NCBI GenBank assembly: GCA_029247025.1 | Contig: JAQWLZ010000033.1 | Coordinates: 1 to 36,306 of the forward strand | Length of the DNA: 36,306 bases | Reading direction: 5' to 3' | Source: Alphaproteobacteria bacterium | Lineage (GTDB): Bacteria; Pseudomonadota; Alphaproteobacteria; TMED109 | Part shown: in pieces, positions 25,305 through 34,766 of the stretch | Layout of the letters: every line of letters begins with the position of its first letter | Numbering within the stretch: the stretch's first letter is position 1 | The notes under the pieces: generated by a model | Seen by the model: only the letters and a program-made list of their open reading frames with translations | The model's database searches: none | Told to the model about the DNA's origin: nothing | Translations under genes and position numbers: made by a program

Positions 25305-26990
25305 TTATGCATGAAATCCACGAAGTACTTTTCCTGGTAAATTTTTATTATCGATTATAGAATTTTCATTAAAAACCTTTTCTCCATTTATCCAAACACT
25401 ATGAATTCCATGTCCATCAATATTTAATCTACTAGAACCACCAGGAAGATCATTAACCCTGTATGTTTTGGATACACCTACTTTATCAAAATCTATAAGC
25501 ATCATATCTGCATATTGTCCAGGAACTAACCTACCTCTTTGATCAATTCTATAAATATCAGCCTGTTTTCCCGTTAGGTTATAAATAGCTTTTTCCTTAG
25601 ACATCAAATTATTTTCTCTAACCCATTTTTCTAGCATATACAAACCATAACCAGCATCATTAAAGAATGTTAAATGTGCTCCTGCATCAGATAATGTAAT
25701 ATTAGAGCGCGGATGTTTAAGTAACCTTCCAACTGCTTCTTCGTCACTATTTAATAACATAGCAATAAATAAAGTATCCATTCCATCTTCTGTTAATGAG
25801 TGATTTAAAAGCCAGTCTAATGGATTAATATTATTTTGTTTTGCAATATCTTTAATTGATAAGCCCTCTAAATCAATAAATTTTTTATTTGTAACTTCCC
25901 TAACAATAATTTTATCCCAATCTCCATTAAATAATCTTACCTGAGCTTCATCTTCAATTTCATTTAATAAGTTTTTACGAAAACCATTATCAGCCAACAC
26001 CTTTCTATATAGCTCATCAGTTGGACATTCCATCGCTGGTTTCCAATTTTTAATTCCTTCAAATAAATATGGTGATTTCATTGTAAACTCCATAGAAAGC
26101 GGTCTACATGAAACTTGTCCCCATATTTCATTTCCTTTATCTGCTGCTTTAGTAATGTCAGACAAAATATTAAATGTTGAATTATCAGATAAAGGGTTAT
26201 GTAAAAGTGCAGCAACTACTGCAGGTCTATTCGACCCTTTCATCCATTCCTGAATATTATCTATAGAAGTGTTTGAACCTCTCGTTAGCATAAATATGCC
26301 CCTGCCAAATGAAGACATGGCTTTTATGAGAGACTGCATTTCAGTTTTATCTGCTAGCCTAGATGGCATAGGAACACCATTTTCGCCATTATGTCCTTCA
26401 AAAGTTGAAGTAGCAAAACCTAAACCACCCTTAATCATACCTTCTTTAATAATATTTTCCATTTCTATTATTTCATCATTATTTGCTTTTCTAGTTAAGG
26501 CTTCTTCTCCCATAACGTAAACTCTAACTGACGAATGTCCGATATAAGCTGCCACATTTGGTCCAACTCCCCTATCTTCTAAAAAATTAAGGTACTCAGG
26601 AAATGTTTCAAAACTCCAATTTATTCCCTTTTTAAGTGCGTCTAATGACATTCCCTCTACATTGGTAAGATTTTTAATTGTTAATTCTCTATGTTCAGCT
26701 TTACATGGTGCAATTGTGAATCCACAATTACCAATTATAATTGTCGTGACTCCTAGTTTTGGAGATGGGTTAGCCCATGGGTCCCAAGTTAACTGAGCAT
26801 CATAATGTGTATGACTATCTATAAAACCCGGAACTAAGCTTAAGCCTTTTGCATCAACAATAGTTTTTGCATCGCCTAAATCTTTTCCTCTATTTACTAT
26901 AATGCCATCATCTACAGCTATATCTCCTGTAAATGATGGCATACCTGTCCCATCAATAATATTTGCATTTTTTATTATCAGATCAAACAT
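25305..26990 (-). CDS. Amidohydrolase family 3 protein, N-acyl-D-amino-acid deacylase type
   Basis: 561 residues. A metal-dependent hydrolase: the beta-sandwich start 'MFDLIIKNANIIDGTG' is followed by the HxH ligands H60 and H62 in 'FIDSHTHYDAQLTWDP'. 'GNCGF' at 87-91 gives the Cys (C89) that ligates zinc in D-aminoacylases. 'HPRSNITLSDAGAHL' provides the catalytic Asp near the end of the barrel. The C-terminal strands re-enter the sandwich ('VWINGEKVFNEN'). It is longer than classical D-aminoacylase (about 480), as in a broader group of uncharacterised homologues. The substrate is unknown; N-acyl-D-amino acids or other cyclic amides are possible. It starts one base after the GlcG-like gene's stop, so it is cotranscribed. 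Confidence 0.88.
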   Translation of the reverse strand: MFDLIIKNANIIDGTGMPSFTGDIAVDDGIIVNRGKDLGDAKTIVDAKGLSLVPGFIDSHTHYDAQLTWDPWANPSPKLGVTTIIIGNCGFTIAPCKAEHRELTIKNLTNVEGMSLDALKKGINWSFETFPEYLNFLEDRGVGPNVAAYIGHSSVRVYVMGEEALTRKANNDEIIEMENIIKEGMIKGGLGFATSTFEGHNGENGVPMPSRLADKTEMQSLIKAMSSFGRGIFMLTRGSNTSIDNIQEWMKGSNRPAVVAALLHNPLSDNSTFNILSDITKAADKGNEIWGQVSCRPLSMEFTMKSPYLFEGIKNWKPAMECPTDELYRKVLADNGFRKNLLNEIEDEAQVRLFNGDWDKIIVREVTNKKFIDLEGLSIKDIAKQNNINPLDWLLNHSLTEDGMDTLFIAMLLNSDEEAVGRLLKHPRSNITLSDAGAHLTFFNDAGYGLYMLEKWVRENNLMSKEKAIYNLTGKQADIYRIDQRGRLVPGQYADMMLIDFDKVGVSKTYRVNDLPGGSSRLNIDGHGIHSVWINGEKVFNENSIIDNKNLPGKVLRGFHA

Positions 26991-26991
26991 A

Positions 26992-27498
26992 TTATTTTAG
27001 TAAATCTTTCACTGCCTCAATTGCTGCTATAGCACATTCTTCATCTTGATCACCTGTAGCTCCACTTATTCCTATAGCGCCAATAAGATGTCCGCTTTCA
27101 GTTCTAATTGGCATACCACCTGGAAAAGGTACTAAAAAATCTACAGTAGAAATTCCAGGAAGTCTTCCCGGATCGCCATCTTTACCATAAGCCAATTCTC
27201 CAATTACTCTTGTGGGATATGGAATCATAATAGCAGACTTAGCTTTATTTAAAGCGATATCTATACTTCCTAAAAACGCTCCATCTTGTCTTCTAAATAA
27301 GATTAAATCAGAACCAGAATCTACTATTGCTATATTTAATGGTCTCCAATCTGTAGTAGCTTTTTTTGCTTCACAAGCATCTGCCATTTTCTTAGCTAAA
27401 TCTAAATCCATTAATGGTTTTACTTCTAGTGCAAAAGCAACTTTACTTATTAATATAATTCCTAATGCTATTGTTAATAGCTTAGTAAAAAATCTCAT
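26992..27498 (-). CDS. Exported GlcG/HbpS-family protein
   Basis: 168 residues. A Sec signal is present (K7, hydrophobic 8-21, cleavage after AFA at about 23), so the protein is periplasmic. The domain is GlcG/HbpS (formerly DUF336): 'NIAIVDSGSDLILFRRQDGA', 'ALNKAKSAI', and the hallmark 'GGMPIRTESGHLIGAIGISGATGDQDEECA' (about 127-155). HbpS in Streptomyces binds heme; GlcG appears with glycolate oxidase genes, but its role is unclear. The start has AAGGAGA. It lies 60 bases after DUF1489 and one base before the amidohydrolase gene. Confidence 0.9.
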   Translation of the reverse strand: MRFFTKLLTIALGIILISKVAFALEVKPLMDLDLAKKMADACEAKKATTDWRPLNIAIVDSGSDLILFRRQDGAFLGSIDIALNKAKSAIMIPYPTRVIGELAYGKDGDPGRLPGISTVDFLVPFPGGMPIRTESGHLIGAIGISGATGDQDEECAIAAIEAVKDLLK

Positions 27499-27558
27499 AT
27501 TATTCTCCTTTTACTTTTATATTTTATTCTAAATAGATAGTCATTATATATGTAAAAA

Positions 27559-27963
27559 TTAAATAATACATAATTCTTTTAAAATTTTTATAAGCTCCCC
27601 ATCTAACCTTTTTTCATCCAAAGACAAATCTTTAGGAGCTTTTTCCATATTAAGATATCTCCAACCTTGAAAAGGTCTATACCTAATAACTTGAGTTTCA
27701 ATTAATTTTTTATCTAAAATTATATGACAATATTGGATGCCATTATCATGTTCTACTTTTTTTATATCTCTAATTTTTTGTCTGACAGAAATAAAACCAT
27801 TTATGACCCAATACATTGAGCCATTATTTTTTACTTCTAAATATTTTTTAGGAAATAATCTTGTAATATGTGTGTTATTTCCATACTTTTGACGCTTGAT
27901 TTCTTGTCTATCTTTTAAATCTTCTACACTGTTTATGCCAACTGCTAACTTAATTATATTCAT
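27559..27963 (-). CDS. DUF1489 family protein
   Basis: 134 residues. Matches DUF1489 by its opening 'IIKLAVGINSVEDLKDRQ', the central 'SMYWVINGFISVRQKIRDI' and the late 'RPFQGWRYLN'. The family is essentially restricted to alphaproteobacteria and has no assigned function. No signal or membrane segment, so it is cytoplasmic. It starts eight bases after the HMG-CoA lyase stop, so it is probably at the end of the leucine-degradation operon. Confidence 0.88.
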   Translation of the reverse strand: MNIIKLAVGINSVEDLKDRQEIKRQKYGNNTHITRLFPKKYLEVKNNGSMYWVINGFISVRQKIRDIKKVEHDNGIQYCHIILDKKLIETQVIRYRPFQGWRYLNMEKAPKDLSLDEKRLDGELIKILKELCII

Positions 27964-27971
27964 TTAAAAAT

Positions 27972-28877
27972 TTAATTAATTCTTTTTTTCTTAGAGGCTA
28001 AAGCATTATAAACTCTCGATGAGGGGATTCTACCTAACTTTTCAAAAACAAATTTTGAGGCACTACATATTTCTTCAATGTCAACGCCAGTTTCTATACC
28101 CATTCCATTTAACATGAATAAAACATCTTCAGTGGCGACATTACCTTTTGCACCAGGTGCATATGGACATCCTCCCAAACCTCCTACTGACGTATCTATA
28201 ACTTTAACTCCTATTTCTATACTAGCCAAAATATTTGCTAAAGCTTGCCCATAGGTATCATGAAAATGAACTGCAAGCTTTTCAACACCTACAGCTTCTT
28301 TGCAGGCTTTTATCATATCTTTAGTTTTAATTGGTGTTCCACTTCCTATAGTGTCGCCCAAAGATATTTCATAGCATCCTATTTTAATTAATTCTTCTGA
28401 TAACTTTGCAACTTTTATTGACTCTATTTCATTTTCATATGGGCAGAACATAACAGTAGAGATATATCCTCTTACCTTTAAACCTTTATTTATAGCTTCT
28501 TCTGCTACTTCTTTAGCTCTTGCTAATGCCTCCTTAACAGAACAATTTGTATTTTTTTTTGAAAACGTTTCACTTGGAGTAGCAAAAACGCACGCAGTAT
28601 CACTATTATATTTTACAGCATCTTCTAAACCTTTTAAATTAGGTGTTAATACAGGATACTTAATATTATTTTTCTTATTAATTCTTGAAAGAACAGTATT
28701 AGAATCTGCCATAGCAGGAACCCATTTAGGTGAAACAAAAGCTCCGCTCTCTATAAACAATAAACCTGTCTCAGAAAGAATATTTATGAATTTAATTTTA
28801 TCATTAGTATCTAATGGTATTTTTTCGTTTTGTAGACCATCTCTTGGACCCACTTCATATATAGTTATATCTATCAT
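27972..28877 (-). CDS. liuE: Hydroxymethylglutaryl-CoA lyase
   Basis: 301 residues. The last step of leucine degradation: HMG-CoA to acetyl-CoA + acetoacetate. TIM barrel of the DRE family: 'EVGPRDGLQNE' (8-18, with R12, D13), the metal His pair in 'VHFHDTYGQAL', and the catalytic Cys in 'GLGGCPYAPGAKGNVATED'. The ATG follows the TAA of the upstream carboxylase gene with no spacing (TAAATG). Also named mvaB in other species. Confidence 0.96.
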   Translation of the reverse strand: MIDITIYEVGPRDGLQNEKIPLDTNDKIKFINILSETGLLFIESGAFVSPKWVPAMADSNTVLSRINKKNNIKYPVLTPNLKGLEDAVKYNSDTACVFATPSETFSKKNTNCSVKEALARAKEVAEEAINKGLKVRGYISTVMFCPYENEIESIKVAKLSEELIKIGCYEISLGDTIGSGTPIKTKDMIKACKEAVGVEKLAVHFHDTYGQALANILASIEIGVKVIDTSVGGLGGCPYAPGAKGNVATEDVLFMLNGMGIETGVDIEEICSASKFVFEKLGRIPSSRVYNALASKKKRIN

Positions 28878-30863
28878 TTACTTCACTTCCATCTGGGCCA
28901 CAGTAAATCCTTCATTTACTTGTTTCCCTTCAATTGCCTCTACTTTAATTACTTTACCTGAATATGGTGCTATAATAGAATGCTCCATTTTCATTGCTTC
29001 AATAATAACTAAAACATCACCTTTTTTTACAATTTGGTTTTTTTTAACAAAAACTTTAGCTATTTTTCCAGGAACTGGTGCGTCCATTGAACCAACAGAA
29101 GACTCTGAAGATAGGTCCATATAATACTTATTTATAATTTCAGAAGTAAGAGAATAACCTTTTACATTTATATATATATTTTTATTATTTAATACTAAGA
29201 AATAAAAATCAATTTTGTTATTTTTATAAATTATACTTAAATTATCACTCATTGCATCAGATAAATATGTGAAAATATTTCCCTTTTTATGATTGCCTTC
29301 AGAAATTATTACTTTGTTATAATCTATATTTTTTACCATATAATTTAATATTTTTTTGTCATACCTAATAGATATTTCTTCTGAATCATTTTCTACATGC
29401 CTCCAATTTCTATCATTACTCCAAGGATCTATATGAGAATGATTTTTATCTGATTTTCTAGTTTTTAAATACGCTGCAATAGATAATTGAATTAATAAGT
29501 CCATATTTTCTATATTCGTAACTAGTTTATGCCAGTATTTATTGATAAAACCTGTACTAATTTTTTTATCTTTAAAGGCTGCAACATTCAAAATTTTATA
29601 TAAGAAATTAAGATTGTTTTTTATTCCTACTAAATGCGTATTTGAAATAGCATCTGAAAGCTTAGTTGTGGCATCATCTCTATCTTTTCCATAAGAAATA
29701 ATTTTTGAAATCATAGGATCATAATATGGAGAGACTTCATCTCCTGAAACATAACCCGTATCCACCCTTAAATATTTGTTATTGGGAAATATTAATTTAG
29801 AAATTTTTCCAGGTGAGGGTTTAAAATCCTCCTCTGGTACTTCTGCATATACTCTGGCTTCTATTGAATGGCCTCTAATTTTTAGTTCATTATCATCTAG
29901 GATAATTTTTTCATTATTTGCTACTCTTATTTGTAATTCAACTAAATCAAGGCCTAATATCAATTCAGTCACTGGATGTTCTACTTGAAGCCGCGTATTC
30001 ATTTCCATAAAATAGAAACTATCTTTTTCAAATAGAAACTCTATAGTGCCTGCTCCAGAGTATGCAATATTTTTTGCAACACTTTTTGCCTGCAATGCCA
30101 TTTCTTTTCTAACTTCAGGCTTAATATTTGGCGCAGGAGCTTCCTCTATAACCTTTTGATGACGCCTTTGTATACTGCAATCTCTATCTGATAAAGTATA
30201 GATATTATTATGGTTATCTGCCAAAATTTGCACTTCAATATGTCTTGGATTTTCTAAATATTTTTCTATTAAAATAGAATCATTACCAAATGAACTTAAA
30301 GCCTCTCTTTTTGCACCAGCTAATTTAGATTTTATTTCTTCACGCATACCAATTACATGCATGCCTTTCCCTCCACCGCCAGCAGAGGCTTTAATAATAA
30401 GAGGAAAACCAATATTCTCGCATTTTTTTACAATCTGTTCATAAGAGAGAGAGTCAGCAGAAAATCCTGGTAAAACTGGAACGCCAGCTTTCTCCATCAT
30501 ACTACGTGCATCATTTTTAAGTGACATACTTTTCATAGAAAAAACAGAAGGCCCTATAAACTTTATTTTTTTCTTTTGTAATTCCATAGCAAAATCTGGA
30601 TTTTCAGATAAAAAACCATAACCAGGATGAACTGCATCTACCTTATTTTCTATAGCAACTTTAACTATTTTCTTAAAATTTAGATAACTTTTATCTGCAG
30701 GAGACTCTCCAATAAATACAGCTTCATCTGCTTCTCTAACATGTAAAGAATATTCATCTGCTTCTGAGTAAATAACTAATGTTTTAATACCCATTAATTT
30801 GCATGTACGAATTATTCTACACGCAATCTCTCCCCTATTTGCTATTAATATTTTTCTAATCAT
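28878..30863 (-). CDS. liuD: Methylcrotonoyl-CoA carboxylase, biotin-containing alpha subunit
   Basis: 661 residues. Carboxylates biotin with ATP and bicarbonate for 3-methylcrotonyl-CoA carboxylation. Domains: biotin carboxylase N-domain ('MIRKILIANRGEIACRIIRTC'), ATP-grasp ('IIKASAGGGGKGMHVI', 'EMNTRLQVEHPVTE'), biotin carboxylase C-domain to about 450, a divergent Lys/Asn-rich linker/BT region, and the C-terminal biotinyl domain with the target Lys K625 in 'EAMKMEHS'. Assignment to MCC rather than propionyl- or acetyl-CoA carboxylase rests on the liu neighbours. Its start overlaps the liuC stop by eight bases. Confidence 0.95.
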   Translation of the reverse strand: MIRKILIANRGEIACRIIRTCKLMGIKTLVIYSEADEYSLHVREADEAVFIGESPADKSYLNFKKIVKVAIENKVDAVHPGYGFLSENPDFAMELQKKKIKFIGPSVFSMKSMSLKNDARSMMEKAGVPVLPGFSADSLSYEQIVKKCENIGFPLIIKASAGGGGKGMHVIGMREEIKSKLAGAKREALSSFGNDSILIEKYLENPRHIEVQILADNHNNIYTLSDRDCSIQRRHQKVIEEAPAPNIKPEVRKEMALQAKSVAKNIAYSGAGTIEFLFEKDSFYFMEMNTRLQVEHPVTELILGLDLVELQIRVANNEKIILDDNELKIRGHSIEARVYAEVPEEDFKPSPGKISKLIFPNNKYLRVDTGYVSGDEVSPYYDPMISKIISYGKDRDDATTKLSDAISNTHLVGIKNNLNFLYKILNVAAFKDKKISTGFINKYWHKLVTNIENMDLLIQLSIAAYLKTRKSDKNHSHIDPWSNDRNWRHVENDSEEISIRYDKKILNYMVKNIDYNKVIISEGNHKKGNIFTYLSDAMSDNLSIIYKNNKIDFYFLVLNNKNIYINVKGYSLTSEIINKYYMDLSSESSVGSMDAPVPGKIAKVFVKKNQIVKKGDVLVIIEAMKMEHSIIAPYSGKVIKVEAIEGKQVNEGFTVAQMEVK

Positions 30864-31644
30864 TTTTTTGCCATCCTGGTTTTATTTTATTAAGGAAGGC
30901 ATTTGTACCTTCTTTACCTTCATCAGTAGCCCGAGCATCAGCAATTCTTTTTGCAGTTTCTGTCATTACTGTCTCATCAATTTTTTTATCCTCTACATAA
31001 AAGACTAAATCTTTTGATGCTTTTATAGCTTCAGGACCTCCTTTTAGGATATTTTCAATATTTTTTTCTATTAAATTATCAAAATTATTATTTAGGGTAT
31101 GGTGAGTTAATAAACCTAAATGATGAGCCTCTTCAGAAAAAATGAGATTTGAAGTCATAAATAAGTATCGTGCATTCCTTGATCCAACTGCTCTAACTAC
31201 ATAAGGACTTATAGTTGCAGGAATTAATCCTAACCTTACTTCAGAAAGAGAAAATTTTGCATATTCATTACCTATAGCAATATCACAAGCGGATACTAAT
31301 CCTACCCCTCCTCCAAAAGCTGCACCGTTAACAGCAGCTATAGTAGGAAAAGGTAATCTATCTAACTTTTTTAGCATAACCGCTAACTTCATTGCATCTT
31401 TATGGTTTTCTTCATAGCTTAAATTGGCCATTCTTTTCATCCAGTCCAAATCTCCTCCAGCTGAAAATGCTTTTCCTTCTCCAGTTAAAACAAGTACTCT
31501 TATTTTTTGATTATTGGATATATCCGACAAGACATTATCTAATTCTTCAATTAAATTTTCGTCAAAAGCATTCATAACATTAGGTCTGTTAAGAGTTAAA
31601 TAATAAACACCTCTATCATCTAATTTACTTATTAAGTTTTTCAT
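30856..31644 (-). CDS. liuC: Methylglutaconyl-CoA hydratase (enoyl-CoA hydratase family)
   Basis: 262 residues of crotonase fold. It hydrates 3-methylglutaconyl-CoA to HMG-CoA. Family motifs: 'LTLNRPNVMNAFD', the CoA-binding 'AFSAGGDLDWMKRM', and the oxyanion-hole segment 'AAVNGAAFGGGVGLVSACD'. A generic enoyl-CoA hydratase would look similar; the position between the two methylcrotonyl-CoA carboxylase subunit genes decides the call. It is three bases after liuB and overlaps liuD by eight bases, so all are tightly coupled. Confidence 0.93.
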   Translation of the reverse strand: MKNLISKLDDRGVYYLTLNRPNVMNAFDENLIEELDNVLSDISNNQKIRVLVLTGEGKAFSAGGDLDWMKRMANLSYEENHKDAMKLAVMLKKLDRLPFPTIAAVNGAAFGGGVGLVSACDIAIGNEYAKFSLSEVRLGLIPATISPYVVRAVGSRNARYLFMTSNLIFSEEAHHLGLLTHHTLNNNFDNLIEKNIENILKGGPEAIKASKDLVFYVEDKKIDETVMTETAKRIADARATDEGKEGTNAFLNKIKPGWQKND

Positions 31645-31647
31645 TTA

Positions 31648-33255
31648 TTACATCCTAAATAGACCAAATTTTGTATCTTCTATAGGTTTATTATATGCAG
31701 CCGATATTGATAAACCTAAAACAAAGCGAGTATCAGCAGGATCAATAATTCCATCATCCCATATTCTCGAAGAAGCAAAATATGGACTACCTTCAGTTTC
31801 ATATTGATCTAAAATTTTAGTTTTAAATATATTTTCTTCCTTTTTAGACCATTTTATTTTTCTTCTAGCGTTAACATCTTTTTTAACGGTTGCTAAAACA
31901 TTTGCAGCCTGTTCTCCCCCCATAACAGATATTCTAGAGTTAGGCCAAGCCCACATAAATCTAGGACTAAATGCTCTTCCACACATACCATAATTTCCAG
32001 CACCAAATGAACCTCCAATTATAACTGTAAATTTTGGAACATTAACGGTTGATACTGCTGTAACTAGCTTAGCCCCATCTTTCGCAATACCACCTTCTTC
32101 ATATTTTTTTCCTACCATAAAGCCAGAAATATTTTGCAGGAAAATAAGTGGTATTTTTCGTTGTCCGCACAATTCAATAAAATGTGCTCCTTTCTGAGAA
32201 CTCTCAGAGAATAAAATTCCATTATTTGCAACTATACCAACCTTAAAACCCATAATTTTAGCGAAACCTGTCACCAAAGTAGGTCCATATAATTTTTTAA
32301 ATTCTAAAAACTTACTTCCATCAACTATTCTTGCTATAATCTCTCTAACGTCATAAGGAATTGATAAAGATTTTGGAATTACACCATATATGCTTTTTAA
32401 ATCATATTTTGGTTCTTCTGGTTGATCTAAGCTAGTAACTTTATTATTTTTCTCTTTGAATGTAGACACGATATCTCTTGCTATTTTTAATGCATGTTTA
32501 TCATTTTCTGCTAAGTGATCAGTAACACCACTTTTTTTACTATGTAATTCTCCACCCCCTAAATCTTCCGCACTTACCACTTCCCCTGTAGCTGCTTTAA
32601 CAAGAGGAGGCCCACCTAAAAATATTGTTCCTTGATTTTTAACAATTATAGCCTCATCACTCATGGCTGGAACATATGCTCCGCCAGCTGTACATGAACC
32701 CATTACTATAGCTATTTGAGGGATACCCAGCGCAGACATATTTGACTGATTATAAAAAGTTCTACCAAACCCTTCTTTGTCCGCAAACATCTCACTTTGA
32801 TTAGGTAAATTTGCACCTCCAGAGTCCACTAAATAAATACACGGTAAATGGTTTTCTAAAGCAATATCCTGAGCTCTTAGTTGTTTCTTAACAGTGATAG
32901 GATAATAAGTACCTCCTTTAACTGTAGCATCATTAACAATTAAGACACACTCTCGACCGGATACTCTTCCTATACCGGTTATAAGGCCAGATCCCGGAGC
33001 TTCATCATTATAATGACCATATGCAGCTAAGGATGAAAACTCTAAAAATGGAGAACCTGGGTCGATTAAATAATTTATTCTTTCTCTTGGCAAAAGTTTA
33101 CCTCTTGAGATATGTCTTTCTATAGCTTCTTTTCCACCACCCATTTGCGAAAAAGCTATTTTCTTTTTAAGGTCCTCAACAAGAGATTCCATAACTTTAG
33201 AATTTTCTAAAAATTCTTTAGACCCAGTATTTATATTACTTTTAAGAGTATCCAT
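31648..33255 (-). CDS. liuB: Methylcrotonoyl-CoA carboxylase, beta (carboxyltransferase) subunit
   Basis: 535 residues, the usual MCC-beta length. Transfers the carboxyl from biotin to 3-methylcrotonyl-CoA. Two crotonase-like halves are visible. The N-half has '[16 protein letters not shown]', '[24 protein letters not shown]' and '[17 protein letters not shown]'. The C-half has '[21 protein letters not shown]', '[26 protein letters not shown]' and '[12 protein letters not shown]', typical of MCC rather than PCC beta chains. It follows the thiolase gene after 17 bases. Confidence 0.96.
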   Translation of the reverse strand: MDTLKSNINTGSKEFLENSKVMESLVEDLKKKIAFSQMGGGKEAIERHISRGKLLPRERINYLIDPGSPFLEFSSLAAYGHYNDEAPGSGLITGIGRVSGRECVLIVNDATVKGGTYYPITVKKQLRAQDIALENHLPCIYLVDSGGANLPNQSEMFADKEGFGRTFYNQSNMSALGIPQIAIVMGSCTAGGAYVPAMSDEAIIVKNQGTIFLGGPPLVKAATGEVVSAEDLGGGELHSKKSGVTDHLAENDKHALKIARDIVSTFKEKNNKVTSLDQPEEPKYDLKSIYGVIPKSLSIPYDVREIIARIVDGSKFLEFKKLYGPTLVTGFAKIMGFKVGIVANNGILFSESSQKGAHFIELCGQRKIPLIFLQNISGFMVGKKYEEGGIAKDGAKLVTAVSTVNVPKFTVIIGGSFGAGNYGMCGRAFSPRFMWAWPNSRISVMGGEQAANVLATVKKDVNARRKIKWSKKEENIFKTKILDQYETEGSPYFASSRIWDDGIIDPADTRFVLGLSISAAYNKPIEDTKFGLFRM

Positions 33256-33272
33256 TTAAAAATTCCTAAAAT

Positions 33273-34457
33273 TTAGCAACGTTCTAATGCAATAGCCGTA
33301 GCTTCTCCGCCTCCAATGCATAAAGAGGCTATTCCTTTATCAACTTTATATTTATGCATTGCAGAAATTAAAGTGGCCATAATTCTTGCACCTGAAGTTC
33401 CTACAGGATGACCTAACGCGCATGCTCCACCATGAATATTTACAATATCTGGTGAAATACTTAAATCTTTCATTGCAGCCATAGGTACAACAGCAAAAGC
33501 TTCATTTATTTCAAATAAACCAACATCTTTTATATCCCACTCTGCTTTATCTAAAACTTTCTTAATTGCCCCAATTGGAGCAGTAGTAAACCAAGCTGGA
33601 TCATGACTATTTGTAGCGTGAGCAATAATTTTAGCTAAAGGTTTAGAATCCTTTTTTTCTGCTTCTTGCATAGTCATCATAACTAAAGCAGCAGCCCCAT
33701 CAGATATAGATGACGAATTTGCTGCAGTAACTGTGCCATCTTTACTGAATGCAGGTTTTAAATTAGGAATTTTATTAATGTCTGCATTAAAAGGCTGTTC
33801 ATCTGAAGTAACTTCTATCGAACCCTTTCTTGTTTTAATAGTTACAGGAACCATTTCATCTTCGAAAGATCCATCCTCGTTAGCTTTTTTCGCCCTTTTT
33901 AATGATCTAATAGCAAAATTATCTTGTTCTTCTCTAGTAAATTGATACGCCTCCGCGGTAGCTTCTGCATACGAACCCATTAATCTTCCCGGTTCATAGG
34001 CATCCTCTAATCCATCAATAAACATATGGTCTTGAACTTGTCCATGTCCCATTCTTAAACCATCTCTTACTTTAGGAAGAATATAAGGAGCGTTAGACAT
34101 ACTTTCTATTCCTCCTGCTAAAGATATTAAACTAGAGCCTGCTAATAATTGATCGTTAGCTATCATAGCTGCTCTCATTCCTGAACCACACATCTTATTA
34201 ATTGTTGTTGCTCCCGAAGTATTTGGAATACCAGCATTAATTGCAGCTTGTCTTGCAGGAGCTTGGCCCATTCCAGCTGGTAGTACGCATCCCATAACAA
34301 CATCATCAATATCTTCAGGTTTAATATTAGCTTTTTTTATTGCTCCCTTAATAGCTATACTTCCTAAATTAGGGGCCTTTTCAGTAGATAAACTTCCCTG
34401 AAAACTGCCCATAGGAGTTCTGGCCATTCCTGTTATAACTATATGCTCTTTATTCAT
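33273..34457 (-). CDS. Acetyl-CoA C-acetyltransferase (thiolase)
   Basis: 394 residues. A degradative/biosynthetic thiolase II. The catalytic residues are at the classical spots: nucleophile C90 (INKMCGSGMRA), H350 (GGACALGHPVGTSG) and C380 (ASLCIGGGEA). The start has an AAGGAGT site. In the leucine operon it would interconvert acetoacetyl-CoA and two acetyl-CoA, using the acetoacetate product once activated; no CoA-transferase or acetoacetyl-CoA synthetase is seen here. It could alternatively feed PHB synthesis (phaA role), but no pha genes are present. Confidence 0.95.
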   Translation of the reverse strand: MNKEHIVITGMARTPMGSFQGSLSTEKAPNLGSIAIKGAIKKANIKPEDIDDVVMGCVLPAGMGQAPARQAAINAGIPNTSGATTINKMCGSGMRAAMIANDQLLAGSSLISLAGGIESMSNAPYILPKVRDGLRMGHGQVQDHMFIDGLEDAYEPGRLMGSYAEATAEAYQFTREEQDNFAIRSLKRAKKANEDGSFEDEMVPVTIKTRKGSIEVTSDEQPFNADINKIPNLKPAFSKDGTVTAANSSSISDGAAALVMMTMQEAEKKDSKPLAKIIAHATNSHDPAWFTTAPIGAIKKVLDKAEWDIKDVGLFEINEAFAVVPMAAMKDLSISPDIVNIHGGACALGHPVGTSGARIMATLISAMHKYKVDKGIASLCIGGGEATAIALERC

Positions 34458-34472
34458 TATTTTACTCCTTAA

Positions 34473-34766
34473 TTATCTACATTGATTTATACAGACAATC
34501 ATCTGCGATTGACACATTTGTTCTGATTGAGGATTATCTATTTCTATTTTAAGACATGCATCTCTTCTTTTAAGACATATTTTTGCACATATCTTTTTTT
34601 GTGTTGCTTTTTCTTCTGGGTCATATGGAAAATCTGGCATATTTTCTTGAGAATAAACAACAGAGTTAGTAGCAATAAAAAATAATAAGCTAAAAAGTAA
34701 TATAATTTTTTTTAAGTATAATTTTATATATCTATAAAAAATTAATTGATGATTAAATAGATTCAT
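34473..34766 (-). CDS. Small exported protein with mirror-symmetric six-Cys pattern, function unknown
   Basis: 97 residues, not recognised. The N-terminus has a long basic region (to K20), a hydrophobic core (21-31), and probable cleavage near residue 39 (VYS). The mature part is about 58 residues, predicted helical, with six Cys at 60, 64, 71, 85, 92 and 96. The spacing is x3, x6, x13, x6, x3, a mirror image around the middle, as expected for two antiparallel helices locked by three disulfides. The start overlaps the ivd stop by 14 bases and the stop is 15 bases before the thiolase start, so it is embedded in the leucine operon. The true start might be further downstream, as the pre-core N-terminus is unusually long. 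Confidence 0.7.
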   Translation of the reverse strand: MNLFNHQLIFYRYIKLYLKKIILLFSLLFFIATNSVVYSQENMPDFPYDPEEKATQKKICAKICLKRRDACLKIEIDNPQSEQMCQSQMIVCINQCR

